A DNA stretch of 64,000 nt from Vespa crabro (lineage: Eukaryota > Arthropoda > Insecta > Hymenoptera > Vespidae): assembly GCF_910589235.1 (NCBI RefSeq), contig NC_060956.1, forward strand, positions 6,603,999 to 6,667,998, given 5' to 3'. Of this stretch, positions 37,849 to 49,600 are shown piece after piece (positions within the stretch are counted from its first letter, which is position 1; each line of letters begins with the position of its first letter). Under the pieces are notes generated by a model, which saw only the letters and a program-made list of their open reading frames with translations, was not told the origin of the DNA and searched no databases. The translations under genes and the position numbers were made by a program.

Positions 37849-38201
37849 GAAAGTGACGCGAAATCGTGCTCTCGGCACGAGCTTGTACCGGGATGTCGAT
37901 ACCACGAGGAGCGGATGTCAATAGCACGAAGTCACTCCTATCGTGAGCAAAAGAGAGAGAGAGAGGGGGCAGGGGAAGGGAAAGAGAGAAAGAGCATATC
38001 AGTTGATTTTGCAGCGCTTTTACGGATATCTCGCTTTTGTACTCGCATAAATCGTCATCGGCACCCCAGCAACTCACTAAGAAATTCGGCCGATCTATCT
38101 TAGGAACACACCTTTCTTGTCTCCGAAATTGAATTTCTCTTCTGTGACCATTTAATGATTATCTTTGAACTATTAACATACCAATATAAGATAATAAATG
38201 A

Positions 38202-38259
<58 letters not shown>

Positions 38260-38260
38260 T
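38202..38260. repeat. (AAT)n microsatellite
   Basis: About 58 bp of pure AAT. Confidence 0.95.
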
Positions 38261-38339
38261 CATTAAAATCTAATTTTATCGATTGAACTTTGGATTGAAT
38301 CTGAAAAATTGTATAATTAAAAAAAATGTTATAATTAAA

Positions 38340-38698
38340 AAAATCTAATATTTCATCGAACTAATAAAAAAAATCTAATAGAAGATTAATAATATTATAT
38401 AGAAAAGATATAAGAGAGATAATCTTAACAACGAAGAAATATCCATTTTCACCTCGTCAAGCTAACACCTTCCTGCAAGTTCGCAACAAATAAACATTTG
38501 GTCCTTAAATCTTTTCATTTTCTTTTTCTTTCTATCTCTCTTTATTTTTTTCTTTCTCTCTTTTTATCTGATCCTAAGATTGAAATTTTCTGTAATCGTG
38601 TAATCATTCAATGATTATCTCTCTTTCTTTGTTTCTCTCTTCTTACTTGTCCCTAAAATTGAAATTTTCTGTAATCATGTAAAGACTGCATCTCTTTC

Positions 38699-38756
<58 letters not shown>

Positions 38757-39120
38757 GTTCTACTACTTACTAATATAATATATTAAACATAATATGATAA
38801 AAGAGAAGAATATGCTAAATAGAATATTTTAATATGCTAATATAAAATATGGTAAAAAAATAATGATAATAATAATTCTATAAAAATTGAATGTTTTACT
38901 TAAACTCAACAAATCTCATTAAACTTAATAAATCTTATAATGCAATTTCTTTTTTTTTCCTTATCTTTTCGAAATAACACGATTAATAATATTAAATCGA
39001 AAAGATGAGAAAGATAATCATAATAACGAAGAAATATATCTATAACATACATATGTATATAACATTTTCATATCATCATGCAACCAATCCGTAAGTTTGC
39101 AGCAAACAAGGAAACAACCT
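38340..39120. repeat. Diverged direct duplication, about 600 bp apart
   Basis: GATTAATAATATTA...GAAAAGAT...AGATAATC.T.A.AACGAAGAAATAT...CAAGTTCGCAACAAA near 38385-38490 recurs near 38980-39110 (GTAAGTTTGCAGCAAACAA at its end). A second local duplication of about 80 bp (TTGAAATTTTCTGTAATCxTGTAA at about 38579 and 38660) lies between. Confidence 0.55.
38704..38753. repeat. (CT)n microsatellite
   Basis: About 50 bp of pure CT. Confidence 0.95.
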
Positions 39121-39848
39121 CGTGGTCTCCTCGAAGCATTTCTCTTTCTCTTCTATTTATCTCTCTTCCTGTCTGTCTCTTTCTCAGTAGAAGCTCAGTA
39201 GTGACTCGGCTCTACAGTTAAAACCTCGTCGACGACTTCTTTAGCCGGACTGTGAAGCACTTGGAAAAGTTCAATCCGGAGTGCTGCTGGTGACACTCTC
39301 CATCGAGTTAACGGGCGTGCTCGAAGCGAGCTCTTGTATTACTTTGCATCGCCGGTAAACGCTCGAGCTTCTGCCCCTCTGTTTCTCTACGTATACATAA
39401 CGCACACGCACTAACACGTGAATACACACACTTTTATCTATGCATACAAAACTTATTCTCTCTCTTTCTCTTTCTCTTTTTCTTTCTCCCTCTTTACTTC
39501 TCTGTCTTATCGCAAGCAACGACGTTACGTCACACTATTTGATTTTTTCGTTTACGATCATGCCTGCTCTTTTGTCAGAGAAACTCAAAGAGCCTTCTTT
39601 AACGATTCGATCACTCATTTTCGTTTTGATTTTCTCAAAGATATTATGCTTTAAATATCTATTTATATTACGTTGGCTAACAAGTAATTTACCAATAATA
39701 CAATAATATAATAATTATATGATAATAATAATAATAATATAAAATATAATTACATTCTATGATACTGTTAATTTATAGAATACAAGGTTTACGTAGTGAA
39801 AGATAATAATATCACCTGTCTACTATCACCTATCTCTTTATCGCAAAT

Positions 39849-40099
39849 AGTCGCCAAATTTTACCACTTGTCGTTGAATGTCGCCAAATGTTGTCAAATG
39901 TGGCTAATGTCGCCGGACGTTGCCACTTGTTGTTACTTGTCGCCACTTATTGCCACTTGCCGGCGAATGTCGTTACTTGTCGCCACTTTTCACCGATTGT
40001 CTTCACTTGTCGCCGTTTGTCGCCGATTGTCGCCGATTGTCGCCGATTGTCGCCGTTTATCATCGATTGTCATTGAATGTTGCCGATTGTCATCGAATC
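39849..40099. repeat. 10-bp minisatellite (TGTCGCCGAT-type), about 25 copies
   Basis: Consensus TGTCGCCRMT with period 10: TGTCGCCACT, TGTCGCCGTT, and three consecutive identical TGTCGCCGAT units near 40019-40050. It is GC-richer than its surroundings. As 10 is not a multiple of 3, all three plus frames stay open and read related Cys/Arg/Leu/Ser peptides; no gene is implied. Confidence 0.92.
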
Positions 40100-40449
40100 T
40101 CAGAGATTGGCGGTCACATGATTGGTGATCCCCACGTTCACCATCATTAGCTGTGCTCCAAGATTTTAGGATCAGACCAAGGATTTGACATATTAAATAC
40201 TGTTTCTTCTTTTCGTGAAAAATAAATTTCATATAATGGCATCTCTTGAAATCTGCAGTGAAAGACACGAATTTACCACTTCCAATGCTAATTTTCATAT
40301 ACACTTAATATATTATATATTATATATTACATTAATAAAAATCAAACATGAGTTCATTCTCGCACTATTTTTACGGTAGAACTGCTAGCGCTATTTTTTT
40401 CTTCTATAGGATAATTCACTTTATATCATAACCAATACTATCACTACTA

Positions 40450-40451
<2 letters not shown>

Positions 40452-40530
<79 letters not shown>
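40452..40530. repeat. (AAT)n microsatellite
   Basis: About 78 bp of pure AAT; left partner of the array at 41662. Confidence 0.95.
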
Positions 40531-40532
<2 letters not shown>

Positions 40533-41660
40533 GAAGTAGAAGAAATACATACTTAAATATTATATACATTATATATGATGCCAGTGAGTTACAATAAAAA
40601 AAAAAAAAGAAAGAATACATTTAAACGAACAAAGTATAATCTAGCCAATCTATATTCATTAGTGACTCTCAAAAATCTACCTTCGCTTTCGAATACATTC
40701 CATGTTTTTATATGCGAACTCATTTTATTTCAGAAACATGGAAAAAACAACGAAAGGGTCTTAACTAATACCAATTTTTCAAAGACTTATTAAATTTCCA
40801 AAAAATAATGTTTAGATGAAATATTTCTGAATATTTGTTTTGCTTTGCTTTGCCTTGATATGATGAACCTGTTATAACTTACACAAACTTATACACTGAT
40901 TTAATAGGCGCATAATGAAGATAATGTCCTCTTATTGCACTTAAAGTTTATAGTTTGTTCATACCTGTCGTTAAAATTACACACGCTTCGAACAAACAGC
41001 CTTAAGATTCATGTCTACATTCAAATTCTTAATTATTAAGCATAAGCTACAATTAATACCAAAGTTTATCCTTTCACTAAGAAATTTTATGCTGAAACTA
41101 ACATCCACCATTTCCATACTAACATTCATATTCATGTTATCATTCACATTTAATCTATTCTTGGTTGGTGCTCTTCATCAAGGGCGTTACCATTCGGATC
41201 ATTAAAACTAAGGTTCCCAGCACGTCAAGGTGGTAAACTATTGGAAAGGGGGTCACACGCCCCCCCCCCTATTAATCGATCCGTTCCCCCACTACTTATT
41301 TAAGTTTACTTGCCACCACTCCAGCAGACTACCCATAAATAGACAGAAACAAAAGCCAAGCAGCTCACAAGGCATGGCGATGTCAAATAGTGGGGGTCTC
41401 TTCTCCCACTTTACTGGGAAAGGTGGTGCGGGCTACATGTGTCCTGTTGACCGCCAATTGTTCACCTTTGATTTTTATTTTATCTGGTTATTTAATTCCC
41501 TGGATTTTCCTAAAATCAACATCTAACTAAATCACTTGCTCACATCCTACAACGATAAATTTCACTTCCATTTCGTCAATATCACTTGTCAATTTTCAAA
41601 ATGAAATTAACAAAATGAAATATACAAAGAGTTATTCGTTTAATAGTATAGAATATTTAT

Positions 41661-41661
<1 letters not shown>
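40531..41661. other. 1.1-kb segment of distinct composition between two AAT arrays
   Basis: No coding exon is recognised. The 41,160-41,530 part is clearly more C/G-rich than its surroundings (CACGCCCCCCCCCTATTAATC near 41257, CTGGGAAAGGTGGTGCGGGC near 41414) and encodes an unremarkable 98-residue ORF at 41230-41526. It could be a decayed transposon fragment; I recognise no family. Confidence 0.4.

Positions 41662-41752
<91 letters not shown>
41662..41752. repeat. (AAT)n microsatellite
   Basis: About 90 bp of pure AAT, read as poly-Asn in one frame. Confidence 0.95.
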
Positions 41753-41753
<1 letters not shown>

Positions 41754-43509
41754 TAATTATAGTATATAATATTATTATTATGTATTGTTATAATATTACA
41801 ATATTAAACATATATGTATAACATACAAACATATATTTAAATATATATACAGTTATAATATTATTATTATATTTTGTGTTATAATACTATAATAATATCC
41901 TTCATATGCTTATCATATTTTGTTAGATGTCACGAAATTTCACGAAGATTCAAAGATTCGTAAAGTTTGAGATTATATGTGATAAAAGGTCACGTGTAAG
42001 TAATCATATGGGAAAGTACGCAGGGCAAGAAAAGAGAAAAGAGGAAAGATTTAAGCAATACATTTGGGAAAAAGGAAAGCTGGCTAAATTCGTGTTAGGA
42101 TAAAGCACGGAAACAGCTGTTTAAGCTTATCCAGTTCACCTGTTCCATTCAATACCCAGTTTCGTCCTTGCAACACAATCTGCCCTACGATATATATTTT
42201 TATGCCGAAGAACGTTCCTCCTGTTGACACGTTGAATAATATACCAAGTTATCTAATTATCGTAGAATAAACAATAATTCTTTTATCCTTGATCATTGAT
42301 CGAGGATACACAATTAGAATTGGGGGAAAAGAAAAGTAAAATTTCATTTATAATAATTATTTCTTTTTCCAAAGTATTTTTCTTTTCTTTTTTTTTTTTT
42401 ATGAAGGAATATTTATATATGACAAAAAGAAGATGGCGTCGTTATTATCTAAGAGAGTCTATTTAATCATCGTGCAATGAACAATAACTCTCTAATGTTG
42501 CTGTCTTCTACTTTTACAAAGATGCGAAATTAAAATTGATTAAAAAAAAAGAAACAGAAAAGAATTCAAGATCAATTTATCTCATGTAACAATAAATGAC
42601 TTTCACTTAGAAGAACGTCTAATGAACTCTGACGGTGTGTATATACGCGTCAATAAACTAAATGAAATGTAATTGACATAAATTCAAATTTACGAATACC
42701 AAAAACGAACAATAATTTATATATTAATAAAAAAGAGGATGGTGTCGTCTCGCGCGGATAAACATACATATGAGATTTGATTTTCATCGTAAAATTGGAT
42801 TTCTGTGTAGTAGAACGAGCCACGTTCGTTTAACATTTTATTTCCAAATGTCCAAAAGAACGCTGGGGAAAAAAAAGAGGGTCGAAACAGAAGAGATAGA
42901 AAACAGCTGAGACGCAGCTGGTTTGTGGCATCGCGACGACTCATGTCTTTCTGTGACGACGGGAGCGTCGCACTCCTGAATACACACGTATATATATATA
43001 TGTGTATGTGTGTAAAAGGAGTACACAGATGTGCTCAACACGCTGGATGTTGCTTTTTATACGATTGCTATTATCGGAAATAGAAAATAGAAATAGAATG
43101 GATTTCGAAAAACTATTTTCTTCTATTTAATTAATAATGAAAATAAAGAAAAAATTACTATTCTATTTTTAATTGAATATTATAATATTAAAATAATTTT
43201 TGTAAAATTTAATCAGATTTGATGCACTATTTCATTATCGATAACAACAATTTCTATATTTACCATTTTATCTATAATGTGTAATGTTTTATAATAACTC
43301 GATCGGTAACTTAAAATTTTATCATAATTCTATATTAACAACACAATCGGTAATGTCATAACCAATGTCGATAAAGATGACTTTTTGATGTTTCCTTATT
43401 ATGTTGCAAAATATAACGTAATCCTTTATTAATCTTATATTAAGTTATTAACATAATTAAAATGAGAAATTGAATAACAATTAGATAAAATTTATTACAT
43501 ATTGCATTG

Positions 43510-43515
43510 TTTATT
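43510..43515 (-). terminator. H2B polyadenylation signal (candidate)
   Basis: Minus-strand AATAAA about 165 bp past the H2B stop codon. No histone-type 3' stem-loop lies between. Confidence 0.45.
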
Positions 43516-43680
43516 AATAAAATTAATATTGCATTGATAGGAGATTTTTATCGTTAAAGATATATATACATATTATTCTATTTCATATAATTGTAAAATT
43601 CCTGTTAATAAATACTAAACATGAGAATTTGTTTTACGAGGGAAAAAATTTTTGGCCCTAAAAATTTTAAATATTTCAAT

Positions 43681-44106
43681 TCATTTGGAGCTAGTGTATT
43701 TAGTAACTGCTTTGGTACCTTCGCTAACAGCATGTTTGGAAAGCTCACCAGGAAGCAATAATCGTACAGCAGTCTTTATTTCCCGAGATGTAATAGTCGA
43801 ACGTTTATTATAGTGAGCCAATCTTGATGCTTCCGTAGCAATACGTTCAAAAACCTCATTAATAAAACTATTCATAATACTCATAGCTTTACTGGAAATT
43901 CCAGTATCCGGATGTACTTGTTTCAATACTTTGTAAATATAAATCGCATAACTTTCCTTCCTATTTCTTTTTTTCTTCTTATCGGTCTTACTGATATTTT
44001 TTTTAACCTTACCACTGGTTTTCTTTAAAGGTTTATCATTGATTTTTGGTGGAATGTTAATTGGCGGCATAATTGAAAATATTTTCTTCGTTGTAATCAC
44101 AGACAT
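43681..44106 (-). CDS. His2B: Histone H2B
   Basis: A 141-residue core histone, partner of H2A in the nucleosome. The fold region is intact: RKESYAIYIYKVLKQVHPDT, SSKAMSIMNSFINEVFERIA, ASRLAHYNKRSTITSREI, and the canonical end AVTKYTSSK. It is longer than the usual insect H2B of about 123 residues because of the N-terminus: two in-frame ATGs, at 44106 and 44070 (residue 13, MPPINIPPKIND). The second resembles the ordinary MPPK start and would give 129 residues. Several core positions differ from typical insect H2B (for example FINEVFERIATEA, EIKTAV and ELSKHAV, where FVNDIFERIAAEA, EIQTAV and ELAKHAV are usual). It is divergent from H2A with a 245-bp shared promoter. No 3' stem-loop is visible, suggesting a polyadenylated message. 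Confidence 0.98.
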   Translation of the reverse strand: MSVITTKKIFSIMPPINIPPKINDKPLKKTSGKVKKNISKTDKKKKRNRKESYAIYIYKVLKQVHPDTGISSKAMSIMNSFINEVFERIATEASRLAHYNKRSTITSREIKTAVRLLLPGELSKHAVSEGTKAVTKYTSSK

Positions 44107-44351
44107 TATGTTATGCGAAAGGATTCAACTGAAATAAGGCATACAATCGTTGCGCGCTTTTTTATATATATATATCCAACAGTTCTAGTAACGAACCAAT
44201 CAAAACGTAACATTCATTTGGCGCGATCCTATTGGTACTCTTTAAGGATAGGGGGATATAAATAACTGTGCTCAATTATTTTCCCATCATTTCTGATCCA
44301 ACTCGAGTGCTCGAAGGTTGTATTTGTGTTTTATTTCTAAGAAGCTTAAAA
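44107..44351. promoter_or_regulatory. Bidirectional H2B/H2A promoter
   Basis: For H2A: TATAAATA at 44257-44264. For H2B: a minus-strand TATATATAAAA around 44160-44174. Between them lie CCAAT at 44196-44200, an inverted CCAAT (ATTGG) at 44231-44235, and TTTGGCGCGA at 44217-44226, a match to the E2F consensus TTTSGCGC. This is a typical S-phase histone promoter layout. Confidence 0.85.
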
Positions 44352-44726
44352 ATGTCTGGACGTGGAAAGGGCGGAAAAGTGAAAGGAAAAACAAAGTCCC
44401 GCTCGAATAGAGCTGGATTACAATTTCCAGTTGGTCGTATTCATCGATTGTTACGAAAAGGTAATTACGCTGAACGCGTCGGTGCTGGAGCACCAGTTTA
44501 CTTGGCTGCCGTAATGGAGTATCTTGCTGCTGAAGTTTTGGAATTGGCTGGTAATGCCGCTCGTGATAATAAAAAAACCAGAATTATTCCAAGACATTTG
44601 CAATTGGCAATTCGTAATGACGAAGAATTGAATAAATTGTTATCTGGTGTGACGATCGCTCAAGGAGGAGTTTTACCAAATATCCAAGCTGTTTTATTGC
44701 CCAAAAAGACAGAGAAGAAAGCATAA
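44352..44726 (+). CDS. His2A: Histone H2A
   Basis: A 124-residue canonical H2A, the usual insect length. It starts MSGRGKGGKVKGKTKSRS, and carries the acidic-patch region (AAEVLELAGNAARDN), the docking region (NDEELNKLLSGVTIAQGG) and the tail LLPKKTEKKA. There is no SQ-motif tail, so it is not H2A.X or H2Av. An in-frame ATG 28 codons upstream (44268) lies between the TATA box and the expected transcription start, so I chose 44352. KTKS replaces the more usual KAKS. It pairs with the divergent H2B; AATAAA at 44814-44819 and no histone stem-loop are seen downstream. Confidence 0.99.
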   Translation: MSGRGKGGKVKGKTKSRSNRAGLQFPVGRIHRLLRKGNYAERVGAGAPVYLAAVMEYLAAEVLELAGNAARDNKKTRIIPRHLQLAIRNDEELNKLLSGVTIAQGGVLPNIQAVLLPKKTEKKA

Positions 44727-44813
44727 TTAATAATTGCCGAATGAGAACGATCATTTTCAAGGATACAATAATTAATGTTTCATGCCTCACAAATATTTCT
44801 AAATACATGTACG

Positions 44814-44819
44814 AATAAA
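44814..44819 (+). terminator. H2A polyadenylation signal
   Basis: AATAAA 88 bp after the H2A stop, followed by a T-rich stretch (TGTTTTGATTGATTT). This supports a poly(A)-type 3' end. Confidence 0.55.
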
Positions 44820-44845
44820 ATGTTTTGATTGATTTATGAAATATT

Positions 44846-44869
44846 TTTGGCGGGACGTTCATATAAAAG
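44846..44869 (+). promoter_or_regulatory. Orphan E2F-like site plus TATA box
   Basis: TTTGGCGGGA (44846-44855) is a near-perfect E2F site, followed six bases later by ATATAAAAG. The arrangement mimics a cell-cycle promoter, but no coding ORF starting with ATG follows; the 93-codon open frame across it begins only at TTG. Confidence 0.4.
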
Positions 44870-45178
44870 GGTAAAGAGGTTAAGTGCATTTAGAAAATTA
44901 ATATCAAAACTTTACTTTAGAAATATTTACAAGAAAAAAATTAAATGGGACCAAATTTTAAAAGCATCAAATATTTCAAATCTAAAATGTTTAGACAAAT
45001 ATGTTATATTTATTCAAGATTTATATAGCGTTGTCCCAACTTTAATCGTATTAAAAATAAAAAAAGCAATATTATGGTACGTTAAAACATTATTAAATAC
45101 ACTGGAATGAAACATAATTTCTATCTAATTTATTTAAATAAGATCGAGTGACGAAATCGACATAAATAATTATAAGCG

Positions 45179-45182
<4 letters not shown>

Positions 45183-45235
<53 letters not shown>
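45183..45235. repeat. (TA)n microsatellite
   Basis: About 50 bp of TA. Confidence 0.95.
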
Positions 45236-45236
<1 letters not shown>

Positions 45237-45473
45237 CTTCTATGATCTTCGCGTGAATATGATACACAAAGTGTAGATTTTCTATTTATGTATAATTTGT
45301 ATGTGTTTTACTACTTGTAACCATACACAATCCATACATGTTACTTTGAAAATGATAAATGACTACTTTTCGCTATTTCATATTTGTCCATAGTAAATAC
45401 TTATATGGCTACTCAATGACTATGTATAATATGTATATATGTATACGTGTAATGTAAAATAATATGCTTTTTT

Positions 45474-45511
45474 TTTGTTTTGTTTTGTTTTGTTTTGTTT
45501 TGTTTTGTTTT
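45474..45511. repeat. (TTTTG)n pentanucleotide repeat
   Basis: About seven TTTTG units; on the minus strand (CAAAA)n lies within the probable Sec71 3' UTR. Confidence 0.93.
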
Positions 45512-45568
45512 ATAAAGTACAGTACTGTGAGAGAGTACGATTTACAAGAAATAAATTACATTACAATG

Positions 45569-46626
45569 CTACTGTTGCGTGATTCTAAATACTGGTCCGA
45601 TCCTTAGGAAAAACCTACGAAGAACCGAACGTAATTCTGGCTTAAGATCAAAACACATGACTTCGCATAGCAGAGGATAACAACTAGATGCATGTACCGC
45701 GAATCGGCTGTCACTCATTTTAAGAATCCTAGTTAAAAGTAAAAGGAGTATAGGTGTCCACGCATCGATGTGTGTCTCATTAGAAAGAGCAAGAAAATAT
45801 TCTAATGCTTCACAGGCTACTTCGACAAGACGTGTTTCTACTTTAACCCAATCGTTTCTATGAGTCTCATCGCTATACATTTTAAAAAGAATACGAAGCG
45901 CACAAGCTAAAGATTGTATCTCCTGATTCAATAAACCTGTTTCGGATTTCATATTGCAATAAAAACCAGATTTCCAAAGAAGTTGGCGTTGTTCGTTATT
46001 GGAATTGAAAGTTTTCGCAAAACGATGAGATTTCAATAAACATTCGACCAATTGTAAAAGATGCGTAGTAGTTAACGCGCAATACATTCCTTGTTCTTCC
46101 TTCTGTTGATCTCCTCCACCTTGAACACCTAATTCGGAAGGTTTTCCATTGAGCATATCAGCCTGTGCTAAAGCAAGATTCTCTTGATCTTCTTTTCTTG
46201 ATGTTGCTGGATAAAATACTACATTGTCTATAGTTTGAATCAATTCCAATTGTACCACACATTTGATTAATAAAGCCGAAAATAACTTGTACTTAGCATT
46301 TTCGTTATTCGGCGATGGTGGTTTCCAAGTAATTAAAGCTGTTGGTAATGTACTTTCGAATATATCAAGTACGCAACGACATGTATTATCCCAAGTTTCT
46401 TCGTCAAACTTAATTCCATTACTAATAACTAAATTCTCCAAACAGTTAGTACCCGATCTAGCAAGCTGTTCATTATCTTGTTGAACGCACCACAGCAATT
46501 GAGAATACAATTGACCCAATAAAAGTGGACCTAGTGTATCATAAAATTGAGAGAATACATCGACGATAGCATAAAGAGCGTGATTACATGTCGTTGTCAT
46601 CCATTCGGCCTTCTGTAAGATTAAAA

Positions 46627-46657
<31 letters not shown>

Positions 46658-49600
46658 TTGCAATAAGTTGAAATAAAACATTATAATCGAGATTATCTGT
46701 ACAAACCTCTGTATGCTGTTCTGGAAGTTTCATATTATCAAATATTCGAAAGAGAACTTGAAAGAGATCTTTCCACCAGTGTGGTTTAAATGATGCACCA
46801 TGAGTTTTGACGACATCAAATAAAACAGTTAGTGCCCGTGTTCTCACATCCAATTTACATCTACTAACAACACATGATAGTTCGAAAAGCAATGGGAACC
46901 ATCCTCTCACCTGATCATTAAAAAAGACAATATATATTGAAATCAATTTTATAGATCTTAAATAAGATATATAAAATTATTATATTTTTATATACCCATG
47001 CTCTGTCTTCTTCCAAAACTATTCCACTATCATCCATCATACCCTCAGCAAATAGATTAGGATTAGCAACGATATAAGATGCACATGATCTCATAAGTCT
47101 AATCGCTTCCATGCTAGTGTCCGGAAAAGAAGCATTGCACGCAAATTCACTGAGGCACTTTACGGCATCTTGGAAGGAGTCGACCATAATACTGAAATCT
47201 TCAGCATAAAGCTCATCTATAATACAACAAAGATATAATTTGTATTAAAAAATAATATGGCAATATTAGGATGAACAATACAATAAATTAAAAAGAGAAC
47301 TCACTTATTATTTTTCCAGTCATAGAGAAGGCTAATTCAACTACAGATTCATCACGATCACTGGCTGCATGATGGAAGACACTAAATATATTTTTCCATC
47401 CAGATCGTATATTTGGAGCTTGAGAATGAACGATTTGTGCTACACATCGAACAACCATATCTCTGATAACGGGAGATCTATTCTTCTTCATGATATGTTC
47501 GAATGGTCTAAGAAAATCTTTTTGGAATCTAAAATTAGCAAATTCGCCTTTCTCTATAAACTTAGTAGCTAACTGTCTTAAAGAATCCACTGCAAAAAAT
47601 GCTATTTCTTGACGAGGACTGCAACCAACTCTGTCAAAATGATCTCCAAGAACTTGCCATATTCTAGACCATTGAAGCCTTATACGACCCATATTATAAT
47701 ACGATATTTCAACTATTTTTGTCAACGAAAACATTCGGGGTTGCGTAGGATGTGATAATTCTTCTAATGATACTTGACAAAGTGCTTTTACAAATGCCAC
47801 TATAGCATCTCCGTCCAACCTTGTAGAACCAGTGAATATTCTATCAACAGCCACAACTACACTTTGAGAACTTGTCTCGCCTATGGATTCTTTCACGCTT
47901 GCTGTAATGAGAAAGAATATTTTTAATGAAAATTTTTATTCATTGCAAAAAAAAAAAAACGAATACTTACGATCTAGAGAACTTAAATTAAGGCCATTAT
48001 TTTGATATGAATTATTATGTGCCAAATTAGTAAATAAAGGTGATGGAAAATGAGGCTTTGATGGAGGTCCCAGAAGTTGAGGTCTTACTCCTGTTCCAAT
48101 AAGCTGAGCGAGTTCTAATTGTGAGATACATTTAACAACATCCAACCACGAACTACCAAGATAATTTCCATCGGTATGAGCAACGGTAATCAATGTTTTT
48201 ATTGTATCGATGTTCTTCGCTTTCATTTCCGTAATTGGTGAATTTGCCGTTAAAAGTGTAAATCTAGCCAAAGCTTGAACGTATGCATCACGTTCCAACT
48301 AAATTGAACAATTAATATCAATTATTTATATCGGCGTTTAATTAATATATTTAAAATGTGTGTGGACATGAGTACTTACTGTCATATGGAAAATACAAGC
48401 TATACGAATCGCACATCTGATACCATCCAAACACAAAGATGCTATTTCAGGATCATCACAATCCTGCAAGCCAACGCTAAAAGCAGCTAAAAATGGTGTC
48501 CAGGCCATTTTAAACATAGGACGTACATGTTCTAAATGTTTAGCTGTTGTGAATGGTGCTTGAACGTGACTAACAGATTCCATTAAATTTTTTGCTGCAG
48601 TAGAAATTACTTCCATTTCCATATTCCATAATAATCTACGCTTTTTTTCACTTGAGATTACTGGTCAAATAAAATTATTATTATTATTATTTTATATATT
48701 TATATATGCATATATTATATATGTATATATATTCAACGTTTATATGAATCGATATTATTTTACCTTGTTTCCCAGGACGATTAGGATTTGATTTCATTTT
48801 GATTTCGTTACCAGCTATTTCATCATAAATTTTGGATAAATATTCTTCTGGCAGATCTTCGTTATCACTAATGCGGCGATTTAATTTGATATATTGCTCT
48901 TTCGTCATTTTGTTCTTTACTTGTGGAGAATGAAGATCGGTTGTAAGCATAATTATAGAAAAACCTAATATATAAGCAGTGTCTGCACTTGTAAATAATC
49001 CATTGCTAAAACATAAATATAGGAATATTATATATTATAAGAAATTGTAAAGACAATTTATTTATTACTTACTTTGGATTACATTCACAATATCTACTTG
49101 CGAATTTTTCCATTAAACGATCGATCTTTTGTGCTTCGCCAGGAAGTCTAAAACCCTCTAGGAAATATCTGAGAGCTGTAACTAAGTCACGATCCGCAAA
49201 ATTCATTTGATCTATATAATTGTACATTACTTGATTGTGATTATGATCACCCAGAAAATCACCAATCGCAGTTTTATCAAGTCGTTCATCCATATGAAGC
49301 CATCTTGCAACATCTTCTGGGGATGTACCAAGAAGACCATGCTCTTGCAAATATTGCACTCCTTTGCTTGGTTTTCGGTTAAAACTAAATTTTGATTAAA
49401 CAGTATTATTAAAAGTGTCATCATTTTCCTTCAATGATATTAATATTAGTTATTGTACTTACATGTCAATACCAGCTTCCCAGACTTCTTTTTGCTGTTT
49501 TTGTACTTCGTACTGTTCTGGTGAGTCTGGTATTTCCTTATTTCCTACGAGACTAGAGTTTGCAGAAGATAAACTACCAGCACTTCCATAACGTGGTAGA

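Larger units (their letters stand above)
22760..43680. other. 21-kb region without a supported coding exon
   Basis: Probably upstream intron(s), 5' exons and regulatory DNA of nervy. All ORFs here are short and most read through microsatellites. GC-balanced patches (for example 23,080-23,460, 24,270-24,560, 26,860-27,140, 27,950-28,200, 28,440-28,690, 29,040-29,260) alternate with AT-rich and simple-sequence DNA. I could not identify a nervy first exon by phase. Confidence 0.6.
44870..45568. other. Intergenic DNA and likely Sec71 3' UTR
   Basis: AT-rich. It contains a (TA)n array (45183-45235) and a (TTTTG)n pentanucleotide array (45474-45511). Minus-strand AATAAA at 45129-45134 is a candidate end of the Sec71 mRNA. 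No gene is seen. Confidence 0.5.

Noticed and set aside
39796..40304. Overlapping Cys/Arg/Leu-rich ORFs in three plus frames and one minus frame
   Set aside because: Products of the 10-bp minisatellite; openness in all frames is expected from the repeat, not from coding selection.
44829..45110. 93-codon plus-strand open frame downstream of H2A
   Set aside because: It opens at TTG, contains no in-frame ATG after the nearby TATA box, is AT-driven in composition and resembles nothing I know.
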